Below are positions 9,511 through 16,160 of a DNA stretch of 16,510 nt, piece by piece. Made by a program: the position numbers and the translations under genes. How positions within the stretch are numbered: the first letter of the stretch is position 1; each line of letters opens with the position of its first letter. The notes under the pieces were generated by a model. It saw nothing but the letters and a program-made list of their open reading frames with translations. It had not been told where the DNA came from and did not search any database. Location: assembly GCA_934621505.1 (NCBI GenBank), contig CAKTUU010000044.1, positions 1 through 16,510 on the forward strand, in the 5' to 3' direction. The stretch is from an uncultured Clostridia bacterium (lineage in GTDB: Bacteria > Bacillota > Clostridia > Christensenellales > Aristaeellaceae).

Positions 9511-9547
9511 CAGCAAAAGCCCGTTGGCTGCAAAACAACCAACGGGC
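9511..9547 (-). terminator. Terminator between the convergent glucan synthase and rpsR genes
   Basis: GCCCGTTGG (9519-9527) pairs perfectly with 9539-9547 around an 11-base loop. On the minus strand it is followed by TTTTGCTGTTT, so it mainly ends the rpsF-ssb-rpsR transcript, 14 bases after the rpsR stop. On the plus strand it begins 9 bases after the glucan synthase stop, but the T-run there is delayed (TTTTT at about 9560), so it may act weakly both ways. Confidence 0.8.
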
Positions 9548-9561
9548 CTGATTTCCACTTT

Positions 9562-9816
9562 TTACTCTACGGAGAAGGGCATCAACGCGATGGCACGGGC
9601 GCGTTTGATGGCTTCAGAGAGCTGACGCTGATGCTTGGCGCAGTTGCCGCTCATACGGCGGGGCATGATCTTGCCACGCTCGTTCACAAAGCGACGCAGG
9701 CGGTTAACATCTTTGTAGTCAATATACTCGATCTTGTCCACGCAGAAGCTGCACACCTTGCGGCGGGGCTTGCGTCCACGGGGACGAGGTCTTCTTTCAC
9801 CACGATCCTCAGACAT
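9562..9816 (-). CDS. rpsR: 30S ribosomal protein S18
   Basis: This 84-residue basic protein binds the central domain of 16S rRNA as a heterodimer with S6. The family signature runs through residues 29-64 (YIDYKDVNRLRRFVNERGKI, then PRR and the CAKHQR motif). It is the zinc-ribbon-type ('C+') S18 with C22-x2-C25 and C59-x2-H62. The N-terminus is short and Arg/Pro-rich. Length is typical. AAGGAGG (in 9825-9832) gives a strong ribosome binding site. It is the last gene of the rpsF-ssb-rpsR operon, 42 bases after ssb, with a terminator just behind it. Confidence 0.98.
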   Translation of the reverse strand: MSEDRGERRPRPRGRKPRRKVCSFCVDKIEYIDYKDVNRLRRFVNERGKIMPRRMSGNCAKHQRQLSEAIKRARAIALMPFSVE

Positions 9817-9858
9817 GAGCTAAACCTCCTTTGGGTTGGATATCATCAAGTTAGAAAA

Positions 9859-10284
9859 TTAGAAGGGAAGATCCTCGTCGTCTACTTCCTCAAAACCCTT
9901 TTCCGCTGCAGGGGCGGCGGCGGCATGAGAAGGAGCGGCGGCAGGCACGTAGCCCGCGTCCTCGCTGCGGGAAGACAGGAATTCAACGTCATCCGCCGTT
10001 ACATCCAGCGAAAAACGGGTAGACCCATCATTCGCGGTGTAGCTGCTTACAGATACAGGCCCAACCACACAAACCTTACGGCCCTTGGCCAGATACTTCT
10101 GGCAGTTTTCACCCAGCTGACGCCAGGCGGAAACGCGGAAGAAATCCGCTTCGGGCTGATTGCCGTTGGTGGTGGAGCGGCGGCGGTTGACAGCCACGGT
10201 GAACGAACATACGTTAATGCCCGTAGACGTGGTGCGCAGCTCGGGATCCCGGGTCAGGTTACCGATGATGGTCAATTTGTTCAT
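9859..10284 (-). CDS. ssb: Single-stranded DNA-binding protein
   Basis: This 141-residue SSB coats single-stranded DNA in replication, recombination and repair as a homotetramer. The OB fold covers residues 1 to about 106: the start MNKLTIIGNLTRDPELR is typical, and W54 lies in the ssDNA-binding strand (FFRVSAWRQLGENC). A short Ala/Pro-rich linker leads to the acidic tip DDEDLPF (135-141), which recruits partner proteins. The start ATG is 14 bases after rpsF; its ribosome binding site (AAGGA) overlaps the rpsF TAA stop, so the two are probably translationally coupled. The linker is short for the family but within range. Confidence 0.98.
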   Translation of the reverse strand: MNKLTIIGNLTRDPELRTTSTGINVCSFTVAVNRRRSTTNGNQPEADFFRVSAWRQLGENCQKYLAKGRKVCVVGPVSVSSYTANDGSTRFSLDVTADDVEFLSSRSEDAGYVPAAAPSHAAAAPAAEKGFEEVDDEDLPF

Positions 10285-10298
10285 GACTTACACCGTCC

Positions 10299-10676
10299 TT
10301 ATTCAGCGGGAGTCTCGGCGGTTTCGGCAGCGGGAGCCGCCACAGGCGCGGCAGCGCGTACGGGGCGCGGCTTTACGCTGTGCTTCTTCTCCTCCAGCTT
10401 GATGATCAGGCAACGCAGGATATCTTCGCTGATGCCCATGTTACGCTCAATCTCGCGGGGCAGATCGGACTCGGCCTTAAAGGTTACCAGCACATAGTAG
10501 CCTTCCAGCTTGTCGTTGATCGCGTACGCCAGACGGCGCTTGCCCCAGGTTTCGTCTACCTTTTCAACTTCGCCGCCATTGTCGGTGATCAGCTTGGAGA
10601 ACTTTTCAATCAGTTCTTTGCGAGCGGTCTCCTCCAGCGCGGTGTCGATGATGTAGGTCAGTTCATACCTATTCAT
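10299..10676 (-). CDS. rpsF: 30S ribosomal protein S6
   Basis: This 125-residue protein is the S18 partner in the 30S platform. The family pattern is present: MNRYELTYIID at the N-terminus, GGEVEKVDETWGKRRLAYAI at about 34-55, and GYYVLVTF. After residue about 100 there is a low-complexity Ala/Pro/Glu tail, longer than in most short S6 proteins. A GTG nine bases further upstream (10683-10685) overlaps the AGGAGG, so the ATG at 10676, eight bases after AGGAGG, is preferred. First gene of the rpsF-ssb-rpsR operon, with its own promoter just behind mnmE. Confidence 0.97.
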   Translation of the reverse strand: MNRYELTYIIDTALEETARKELIEKFSKLITDNGGEVEKVDETWGKRRLAYAINDKLEGYYVLVTFKAESDLPREIERNMGISEDILRCLIIKLEEKKHSVKPRPVRAAAPVAAPAAETAETPAE

Positions 10677-10684
10677 TCCATTCA

Positions 10685-10690
10685 CCTCCT
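10685..10690 (-). promoter_or_regulatory. Ribosome binding site deciding the rpsF start
   Basis: A full AGGAGG on the minus strand sits 8 bases before the ATG at 10676. It overlaps the alternative GTG at 10685, which can therefore be ruled out. Confidence 0.8.
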
Positions 10691-10699
10691 CTTGGACTT

Positions 10700-10737
10700 A
10701 TGGCGCTGCGTCCCTGCGCAGCGCAAGGATGTGCCAT
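10700..10737 (-). promoter_or_regulatory. rpsF leader hairpin, possible S6:S18 autoregulatory element
   Basis: Bases 10703-10710 and 10717-10724 form a perfect 8-bp GC-rich stem with a 6-base loop. Three more pairs (10700-10702 with 10735-10737) can extend it across a one-sided 10-base bulge. It lies between the rpsF promoter and ribosome binding site. In several bacteria the S6:S18 complex binds such a bulged stem in the rpsF leader to repress the operon. The conserved CCG of that motif is not obvious here, so the regulatory role is inference. Confidence 0.45.
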
Positions 10738-10743
10738 TTACAT

Positions 10744-10772
10744 ATTGTAACAGCAACGTTCAAAAAATGCAA
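10744..10772 (-). promoter_or_regulatory. Promoter of the rpsF-ssb-rpsR operon
   Basis: On the minus strand, -35 TTGCAT (10767-10772) and -10 TACAAT (10744-10749) are separated by exactly 17 bases. The -35 lies 11 bases beyond the mnmE stop. No terminator is seen between mnmE and rpsF, so some read-through is likely as well. Confidence 0.75.
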
Positions 10773-10782
10773 GATTTATTTT

Positions 10783-12138
10783 TTACTTTCCCACGCAAAA
10801 ACGGGAAAAAATATCGTCCAGCAACTGCTCGTCCACGCTGTCGCCGGTAATGCGTCCCAGCAGATACAGCGCCTCGTGCAAATCCACGGCGGTCAAGTCC
10901 AGAAAATCTCCGTTTGCAAGCCCCTTCCGCGCCGACAGCAGCCTGTCCAGCGCATGACGAGCCACATTCATGTGCCGCTCATGGGTCAGCAGGCATTCAT
11001 CGGGAATCCGGCACTGCTCTTGCAAATAAGCCCTCAGTTCCCGCATTCCGCTGCCGTCCCGTGCGGAAATGCGCAGGATGGGCCGGTGAGCCGTCCGTTC
11101 TTCTACTTGCTCCACGGTTACGCATTCCCCCGCGTCTTCCTTGTTCAGCAGCACCGCGCATGGGCAGGGCATCTCCTGCCGCAACAGGCTAAGCTCGTCC
11201 CTGTCCAAAGGCTTGGCGGCGTCCACCAGCAGCAGCGCCGCATCAGCTTTGCGCAGCGCGTCCCGGGCCCGCTCCACGCCAATGCGCTCCACGGTATCTC
11301 CGCTTTCCCGCAGTCCCGCCGTATCCTGGAGCACAATATTTACGCCGTTCAGGCTAAAGCTGCCCTCCAGCACATCCCGGGTTGTGCCCGGAATATCCGT
11401 CACAATGGCCTTGTCCTCGCCCAGCAGCGCGTTAAACAGGGTGCTTTTTCCCGCGTTGGGTCTGCCGCACAGCGCCACATGAAGCCCCTCCCGCAGAATG
11501 CGGGCGCTTCTTTCGTCAATGGCGGCGGACAAAAAGGCAATCAGCCGGTCCAGACCGCCGGCCAGCCCAGCCAGCGCTTCAGCCTCGTCAATTTCATCCG
11601 GGTAATCAATGTGGGCCTCCAAACCCGCCAGCAGGGCGCGCAGCTGGTCCTGGGCCTGACGCACAAACTGGCTTTGACCGCCGCAAAGCTGCCTCGCTTC
11701 CGCTTTCAGCGCCGCCGCTGAATGGGCGGAAATTACGCCCATCACCGCCTCGGCCTGCATCAGGTCAATTCTGCCGTTCATAAAAGCGCGCCGGGTAAAC
11801 TCGCCCGCCTCCGCCGGACGCGCGCCCAGTCGAATCAGCAGTCTGACTACGGCGGACGCCGCCGCACCGCCGCCATGGGTATGAATTTCGCATACGTCCT
11901 CTCGGGTATAGCTGTTTGGCGCATACATCACCACCGCCATGGCTTCGTCAATCATCTCTCCGCCGTCCATCACCCGGCCCGCCATCAGCCGGTGGCTTTC
12001 AAAAGGCGGCCTGCGTTTGGTATTGTAGGGAACAAAAACCCTTTCCAGCAGCTTGGCCGCTTCTTCGCCGCTGACACGCACAATGGCAATGCCGCCCTCT
12101 CCCGGCGCGGTAGCAATACCCACGATGGTATCCAGCAT
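10783..12138 (-). CDS. mnmE: tRNA modification GTPase MnmE (TrmE)
   Basis: With MnmG, MnmE installs the 5-carboxymethylaminomethyl group on U34 of certain tRNAs. The 451-residue length is typical. The N-terminal formyl-THF-binding domain begins DTIVGIATAPGEGGIAIVRVSG. The G domain carries GRPNAGKST (225-233), GTTRD (251-255), DTAG (272-275) and NKED (332-335). The C-terminus is FCVGK (447-451), the family's catalytic Cys motif (usually CIGK). An ATG at 12147 directly touches GGGAGG (12148-12153), so the ATG at 12138, 9 bases away, is the better start and agrees with family N-termini. In many Firmicutes mnmE sits beside mnmG; here it is beside rpsF. It diverges from addB. Confidence 0.97.
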   Translation of the reverse strand: MLDTIVGIATAPGEGGIAIVRVSGEEAAKLLERVFVPYNTKRRPPFESHRLMAGRVMDGGEMIDEAMAVVMYAPNSYTREDVCEIHTHGGGAAASAVVRLLIRLGARPAEAGEFTRRAFMNGRIDLMQAEAVMGVISAHSAAALKAEARQLCGGQSQFVRQAQDQLRALLAGLEAHIDYPDEIDEAEALAGLAGGLDRLIAFLSAAIDERSARILREGLHVALCGRPNAGKSTLFNALLGEDKAIVTDIPGTTRDVLEGSFSLNGVNIVLQDTAGLRESGDTVERIGVERARDALRKADAALLLVDAAKPLDRDELSLLRQEMPCPCAVLLNKEDAGECVTVEQVEERTAHRPILRISARDGSGMRELRAYLQEQCRIPDECLLTHERHMNVARHALDRLLSARKGLANGDFLDLTAVDLHEALYLLGRITGDSVDEQLLDDIFSRFCVGK

Positions 12139-12155
12139 TCCTTTCATCCTCCCGC

Positions 12156-12174
12156 AAAAGGCCTGTGGCCTTTT
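12156..12174. repeat. Perfect hairpin in the mnmE leader
   Basis: AAAAGGCC (12156-12163) pairs perfectly with 12167-12174 around a 3-base loop TGT. It lies just upstream of the mnmE ribosome binding site and, if the divergent promoter is read correctly, only a few bases after the mnmE transcript start. A 5' stabilising hairpin or an attenuator-like element are both possible; it also looks like a terminator read rightward, but no rightward gene ends here. Confidence 0.6.
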
Positions 12175-12184
12175 TGACCCGTTT

Positions 12185-12194
12185 ATGTTATCAT
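12185..12194. promoter_or_regulatory. Overlapping divergent -10 elements for mnmE and addB
   Basis: The palindrome-like ATGTTATCAT reads as an extended -10 on both strands. The plus strand has TG (12186-12187), one base, then TATCAT (12189-12194). The minus strand has TGA followed by TAACAT (12185-12190). No good -35 is visible on either side, as is common for extended -10 promoters. Predicted starts near 12201 (+) and 12178 (-) leave leaders of about 40 bases for both genes. Confidence 0.4.
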
Positions 12195-12224
12195 GTTTTC
12201 GATGCTTTTTCCAGCTTCATTTCA

Positions 12225-12230
12225 GGGAGG
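12225..12230 (+). promoter_or_regulatory. Ribosome binding site deciding the addB start
   Basis: GGGAGG lies 10 bases before a TTG at 12241. The longer reading from ATG 12193 has no ribosome binding site and would begin inside the predicted promoter. The TTG start also aligns the protein with AddB N-termini (short S-I-R-I-L strand). Confidence 0.65.
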
Positions 12231-12240
12231 CGTTGTTTTC

Positions 12241-15200
12241 TTGTCCATTCGCATTCTCACCGCCCGGGCCCACCGGCTGTTTCAGCCCATCGTGGACGAA
12301 CTGGGCGTTCACCTGCATAAGGGCGATTCCTGTATTTTGCTGGTGCCGGAGCAGCTTACCCTGACGGCGGAGCAGGAGATCATGTCCCGTTTACAGGTAA
12401 ACGGCTTATTTTTTGTAGACGTAATGAGTCCGTCCCGGTTAAACGACCATATTCTTTCCTTAACGGGCCGCAGCGACGCGGAACCGCTGTCTGACGCGGG
12501 GCAGCGCATGGCCATCAGTCAGGCGCTGGAACGGCTGGAGGATCACCTGCCTTATTATGGAAGCATCACCCAACGTCGCGGCTTTGTGGAAAAGCTGTCC
12601 GCTCTGATTACGGACATGAAACGCGGCGGCATGACGCCGGACGGCCTGGAGGCTTTCGCCCAGACACAGCCAGCCGGCGGCGCACAGGAAAAGCTGAAGG
12701 ACCTGTCCCTGATTTACCAGCAGTACCAGGCGGTTACCAAAGGGCGTTTTAGCGATAACGAGGATATATTGACCTATGTAGCCGGTCAATTGGAAAAAAG
12801 CGGCTTTTTACAACATAAACACTTGTATGTGTATGGCTTTGACTCCCTGCCGGAACAGCTGATGCAGCTGCTGCGTTCTGCAGCGCCCCTGTGCGAAAGC
12901 CTGACCATCGGTCTGGTTTGCGACGGGGAATCCGCTCCGGACGGGGACATCTATACGCCGGTTCGGCAGGGAATCTCTCGTTTTCAGGCCATGCTTCAGC
13001 AGGATGGACTGGATGTGCGGCTTTGCCCCATCGTTTCTGCGCCGTTAGATTGTTCCGGCCCCATTCGTCATCTGGATCAGGCTTTGTTTGCGCGCCAGCC
13101 CAAGCCCTATGGCAAACCAGCCAGGGGAATCATCCTGTCCAGCGGCTTAACCCCCTACGAGGAAGCCACCTTTATGAGCCGCCAGCTGCTGTGGACATTG
13201 CAGCAGGGCGTATCCATCGAAAAAGCGGCGGTTTTGTATCCGGAGGGCGGGGACTATGATTTCGCCGTTACCGCCGCGTTAACAGACAGCGGCTTGCCCT
13301 TTTATACGGATCAGCAGCTGCCTGCCTCCAACCATGGACTGGTTCGTTTTCTGCTGTCCGCCCTGCACGCCATGGCGGACGGCTGGCGCAGCAGAGATGT
13401 AATCGGCATGCTCAAAAGCGGCTACGCGCCGCTTTCCTTTGAGCAGTGCTGCCAACTGGAAAACTACGCCTACGAGCATGGCATAGACCGCGCGCGCTGG
13501 ACAAAGCCCTTTCAGCGCGGCGATGAGGAAGAAATCGCCCAATGCGAGCCTTTGCGCAAACTGCTGATGGAGCCTCTGTTAAAAGCGCGGGCCGCCATTG
13601 TGGCCGCCAGAGACGCCGCATCCGGTCTTATGGCGGTATTTCAGCTGCTGCTAGAGGTTCATGCATACGAAACCTTGAAGCAGGAGGAAGATCGGCTGCT
13701 TGCAGCAGGCTTTTTAACCCGTGCCGGCCAAAACAGCCAGGTCTGGCAGGTAATCTGCGACCTGCTGGATGAAATGACCCGTATAGGCGGGCAAAACCGC
13801 ATTCCCCTGAAATATATCGCCACCCGCATGGAATGCGGCTTTTCCGCTGTATCGATTGGAACGCTGCCGCCCGCCAGCGGTATGCTGCATGTAGGCACGC
13901 TGGGACATATGCTGACGGAGGAGGCAGACGCGGTTTTTCTGCTGGGACTAAGCGACGGCGTGCTGAGCCGGTCTACCGACAGCTTGCTGACCCAGGACGA
14001 ACGCGCCGTTATCCAAAAGGGCACCGGAGCCTTTTTGGGGCTGACGGATGAAAGCCGCGTCCTGCTGGCCAAGCTGGATTTGAAACGGGCGATGACCCTG
14101 CCTAAAAAATATCTGTTTTTAAGCTATGCCAAGACTGATTCAGCCGGAGCGGCGCAGCGGCCCCTTTCGCTGCTGGACAGTTTGAACCATCGTCTTTTTG
14201 ACGGGTTGGGCGAAGTGTGCTCGGCCCAGCTTCCCATGTCCGCAACCCAAACTTTAAACCGGTTAAGCCTGTTGATGCGGGCGTATGCGGATGGCGTCAG
14301 CCAGGAAAGCCTGCCGCCGGAATGGCAGCAGCGTCTTGAACAGCTTGCCCAGAGCCATGGAGCCGATGTGTTTCGGCTGGCGGACGCGCTTGGCGCGTCC
14401 AACGACCCTGCGCCTGTTTCTTCGGACAGCGCTCGGGTGCTTTATGGAGACGACACCCTGTCCATCAGCCGTCTGGAGCAATTTGCCGCCTGTCCCTTCA
14501 AGCACTTTATCACCTATGGCTTGCGGCCCAGGGTGCTGAAGGAATGGAAGGTGGACCCCATTCAAACGGGAACCTTTTATCACGATGGTCTGAACCGCTT
14601 TGCTCACCTGGCCAGAAAAAATCCCGTTTTCCCAAAGCTGACTTCCCAGCAGGTAGATGAACTGGTCAACCAGGCGGTAGCGCCCCTGACCGCCGACGTG
14701 CTGAACGGGCCCATGGGTGACGGCGACCGCAATATTGCTCGTTTTGAGCAGGCCAAAGCCACCCTGAACCGCGCCGCGCAGGTAATCACCAGTCAATTGG
14801 CGGCGGGCCGTTTTCAGCTGTACAAAACGGAGGCGGCCTTTGGGTACGAAGGCGGCTTGCCTCCCATTGTGCTGGAAATGAAGGACGGCCGCCAAATCGC
14901 CCTGCGGGGACGAATTGACCGGATTGACCGGTATGATTCCCCGGACAGCGTCTATTTACGGGTCATCGACTACAAATCCGCCCAGCAAAACCTGGAGGCC
15001 GCCCGCACCTGGTGGGGATTGCAGCTTCAGCTGCTTCTGTATCTGGATGTATGCACCAGCGCCATTCCCGGCAGCCGTCCCGCTGGCGCTTTCTATTTTT
15101 ATGTGGGCAACCCCTTGCTGGAAAGCGATACCGATGTGAAGGAAGCGGTGGAAGCCAAACTGCGGGAGGTATTTTACCTGCGCGGAATCGTCCTGAATGA

Positions 15201-15534
15201 CGTAGAGGTTTTTGATGCGTCTGATTCGGAGGAAGCCCCCTATGTACTTCCACCCCTTCGTTTAAAAAAGGGCGAATTGAAAAAGAACGCCCGTGCTTTG
15301 GACTTTTCTCAGTTTGAGGCCCTGCTGCGTCACGCCAGAAACGTAGCGGCGGATTTGGCCGGTCAGCTTTTTGGCGGGGACGTGTCCATTTCCCCCTGCA
15401 TGGATCAAACCCGTCTGGCCTGCGATTTGTGCGAATATCAGGCCATTTGCCGCATTGACCCGGAAAATACCCCATGCCGTCAGCTGCCTGAAATGAGCAT
15501 GGACCAGCTGCGGGACAGGTTAAAAACGTCCTGA
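12241..15534 (+). CDS. addB: AddB-type helicase/nuclease subunit (PD-(D/E)XK, 4Fe-4S)
   Basis: AddB pairs with AddA to resect double-strand DNA breaks before RecA loading; AddB supplies one nuclease and an inactive helicase-like body. The 1097-residue product has the C-terminal nuclease with GRIDRID (D893) and VIDYKS (D910, K912). It also has the Fe-S clamp: C751 in AACPFKHF, then C1061-x2-C1064-x5-C1070, the same spacing as in Bacillus AddB. The N-terminal strand and ILLVPEQLTLTAEQEI (about 32-47) match the AddB helicase-like domain, but the usual GRxGSGKT Walker A after the first strand is replaced by TARAHRLFQP. The start is a TTG at 12241. addA, normally next to addB, is absent; a small P-loop gene follows after 115 bases. 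A RexB-like subunit of a RexAB complex is the closest alternative name. Confidence 0.9.
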   Translation: MSIRILTARAHRLFQPIVDELGVHLHKGDSCILLVPEQLTLTAEQEIMSRLQVNGLFFVDVMSPSRLNDHILSLTGRSDAEPLSDAGQRMAISQALERLEDHLPYYGSITQRRGFVEKLSALITDMKRGGMTPDGLEAFAQTQPAGGAQEKLKDLSLIYQQYQAVTKGRFSDNEDILTYVAGQLEKSGFLQHKHLYVYGFDSLPEQLMQLLRSAAPLCESLTIGLVCDGESAPDGDIYTPVRQGISRFQAMLQQDGLDVRLCPIVSAPLDCSGPIRHLDQALFARQPKPYGKPARGIILSSGLTPYEEATFMSRQLLWTLQQGVSIEKAAVLYPEGGDYDFAVTAALTDSGLPFYTDQQLPASNHGLVRFLLSALHAMADGWRSRDVIGMLKSGYAPLSFEQCCQLENYAYEHGIDRARWTKPFQRGDEEEIAQCEPLRKLLMEPLLKARAAIVAARDAASGLMAVFQLLLEVHAYETLKQEEDRLLAAGFLTRAGQNSQVWQVICDLLDEMTRIGGQNRIPLKYIATRMECGFSAVSIGTLPPASGMLHVGTLGHMLTEEADAVFLLGLSDGVLSRSTDSLLTQDERAVIQKGTGAFLGLTDESRVLLAKLDLKRAMTLPKKYLFLSYAKTDSAGAAQRPLSLLDSLNHRLFDGLGEVCSAQLPMSATQTLNRLSLLMRAYADGVSQESLPPEWQQRLEQLAQSHGADVFRLADALGASNDPAPVSSDSARVLYGDDTLSISRLEQFAACPFKHFITYGLRPRVLKEWKVDPIQTGTFYHDGLNRFAHLARKNPVFPKLTSQQVDELVNQAVAPLTADVLNGPMGDGDRNIARFEQAKATLNRAAQVITSQLAAGRFQLYKTEAAFGYEGGLPPIVLEMKDGRQIALRGRIDRIDRYDSPDSVYLRVIDYKSAQQNLEAARTWWGLQLQLLLYLDVCTSAIPGSRPAGAFYFYVGNPLLESDTDVKEAVEAKLREVFYLRGIVLNDVEVFDASDSEEAPYVLPPLRLKKGELKKNARALDFSQFEALLRHARNVAADLAGQLFGGDVSISPCMDQTRLACDLCEYQAICRIDPENTPCRQLPEMSMDQLRDRLKTS

Positions 15535-15553
15535 AGGAATGCCAAGAATGGCC

Positions 15554-15582
15554 TTGCCTTTCCATCAAAACTCATGTATAAT
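15554..15582 (+). promoter_or_regulatory. Promoter of the small P-loop protein gene
   Basis: -35 TTGCCT (15554-15559) and a consensus -10 TATAAT (15577-15582) are separated by exactly 17 bases. It starts 19 bases after the addB stop. No clear terminator for addB is visible in between, so the small gene can be transcribed alone or by read-through. Confidence 0.75.
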
Positions 15583-15635
15583 GAATGCGTAAAGGGAAGA
15601 GCTATGTAATAAGCCCAAAAACCAAACATTGTTGA

Positions 15636-15641
15636 AGGAGG
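15636..15641 (+). promoter_or_regulatory. Ribosome binding site deciding the P-loop gene start
   Basis: AGGAGG lies 8 bases before the TTG at 15650. An upstream in-frame TTG at 15629 precedes this site and is rejected. Confidence 0.75.
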
Positions 15642-15649
15642 CGTTACCC

Positions 15650-16060
15650 TTGATTCAGGTAATCTGCGGTAAAAAGGGATCGGGTAAAACCAAGCGTATT
15701 CTTGACATGGCCAATACCGCCACGCAGGACAGCAAGCATGACATCGTCTTTATTGACGACGATAATCGTTACATGTTTGACCTGCGGCACGAAGTACGGT
15801 TCATCAACGCCAGCGAATATGAACTGAATAACGATCAGATGTTCACCGGTTTCCTGTGCGGCTTGGTTGCGCAGAATTTTGACATGGGCCTGATCTGCAT
15901 CGACGCTTTCAAAAAGCTGATCAAGAACGATCTTAGCACCACCGAATGGTTCTTTAAGCGTCTGGAAGCTATTTGCGAAAAGCACAGCGTGGACTTTGTT
16001 CTGTCCATCAGCGAGGACAAAGACGAGCTTCCGGCCTTTATCAAGAAGTATGTGATCTGA
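15650..16060 (+). CDS. Small P-loop ATP-binding protein (conserved in Clostridia, function unknown)
   Basis: A 136-residue soluble protein, begun at TTG 15650. It opens with a beta strand and a Walker A motif GKKGSGKT (residues 7-14). IVFIDDD (about 32-38) forms a hydrophobic strand with acidic residues, possibly Walker B-like, and LICIDAFKKL (about 82-91) is a second candidate. The rest alternates alpha and beta as in a minimal P-loop domain. No membrane segment, helicase motif or DNA-binding motif is visible. I recall similar short proteins in Clostridia annotated loosely as 'PilT-like' or ATP-binding; that label is from memory and probably uninformative, since no PilT-type hexamer features are seen. 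It has its own promoter and is followed by a strong hairpin. Confidence 0.85.
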   Translation: MIQVICGKKGSGKTKRILDMANTATQDSKHDIVFIDDDNRYMFDLRHEVRFINASEYELNNDQMFTGFLCGLVAQNFDMGLICIDAFKKLIKNDLSTTEWFFKRLEAICEKHSVDFVLSISEDKDELPAFIKKYVI

Positions 16061-16076
16061 TGCTGAAAGGCATTGC

Positions 16077-16103
16077 AAGGGGACGGCGTTTTGCCGTCCC
16101 CTT
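16077..16103 (+). terminator. Hairpin after the P-loop gene, probable terminator
   Basis: AAGGGGACGGC (16077-16087) pairs perfectly with 16093-16103 around GTTTT, an 11-bp GC-rich stem starting 16 bases after the stop. The following sequence (CATCCTGTC) lacks a T-run, so it may pause or end transcription only partly. Confidence 0.5.
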
Positions 16104-16110
16104 CATCCTG

Positions 16111-16143
16111 TCAAAAAAGGTCGCGTGAAGCGGCCATTTTTGA
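16111..16143. repeat. Interrupted inverted repeat at the transposase promoter
   Basis: TCAAAAA (16111-16117) pairs with TTTTTGA (16137-16143), with further inner GG/CC and CGC/GCG pairs and a GTGAA loop. It ends next to the -10 of the transposase. It may be part of the IS end or a structure that limits transcription entering from outside. Confidence 0.45.
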
Positions 16144-16149
16144 TATAAT
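16141..16149 (+). promoter_or_regulatory. Extended -10 of the transposase
   Basis: TGA followed by consensus TATAAT (16144-16149) forms an extended -10; no clear -35 is present. The predicted start near 16156 leaves only a handful of bases before the ATG at 16161, so the message would be nearly leaderless. Confidence 0.5.
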
Positions 16150-16160
16150 GGGAACAGGTG

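Noticed and set aside
9460..10497. 345-codon open frame on the plus strand
   Set aside because: It runs antisense through rpsR, ssb and the end of rpsF, three certain genes; it has no ribosome binding site and no recognisable domain.
10729..11721. 330-codon open frame on the plus strand
   Set aside because: Antisense to mnmE, which has all G-domain motifs; composition is that of a shadow frame.
12171..12180. TTGACC as a -35 for addB
   Set aside because: Only 9 bases separate it from the TATCAT, too short for a sigma-A promoter, and no -10 exists at 17 bases.
12193..12240. Longer addB starting at ATG 12193
   Set aside because: No ribosome binding site upstream, and the ATG overlaps the predicted -10; the 16 extra residues do not match AddB N-termini.
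10677..12240. Replication origin, because mnmE and rpsF-ssb-rpsR are often near oriC in Firmicutes
   Set aside because: No cluster of DnaA-box-like TTATNCACA words was seen and dnaA, rpmH and mnmG are not in the window; the gene order alone is not enough.
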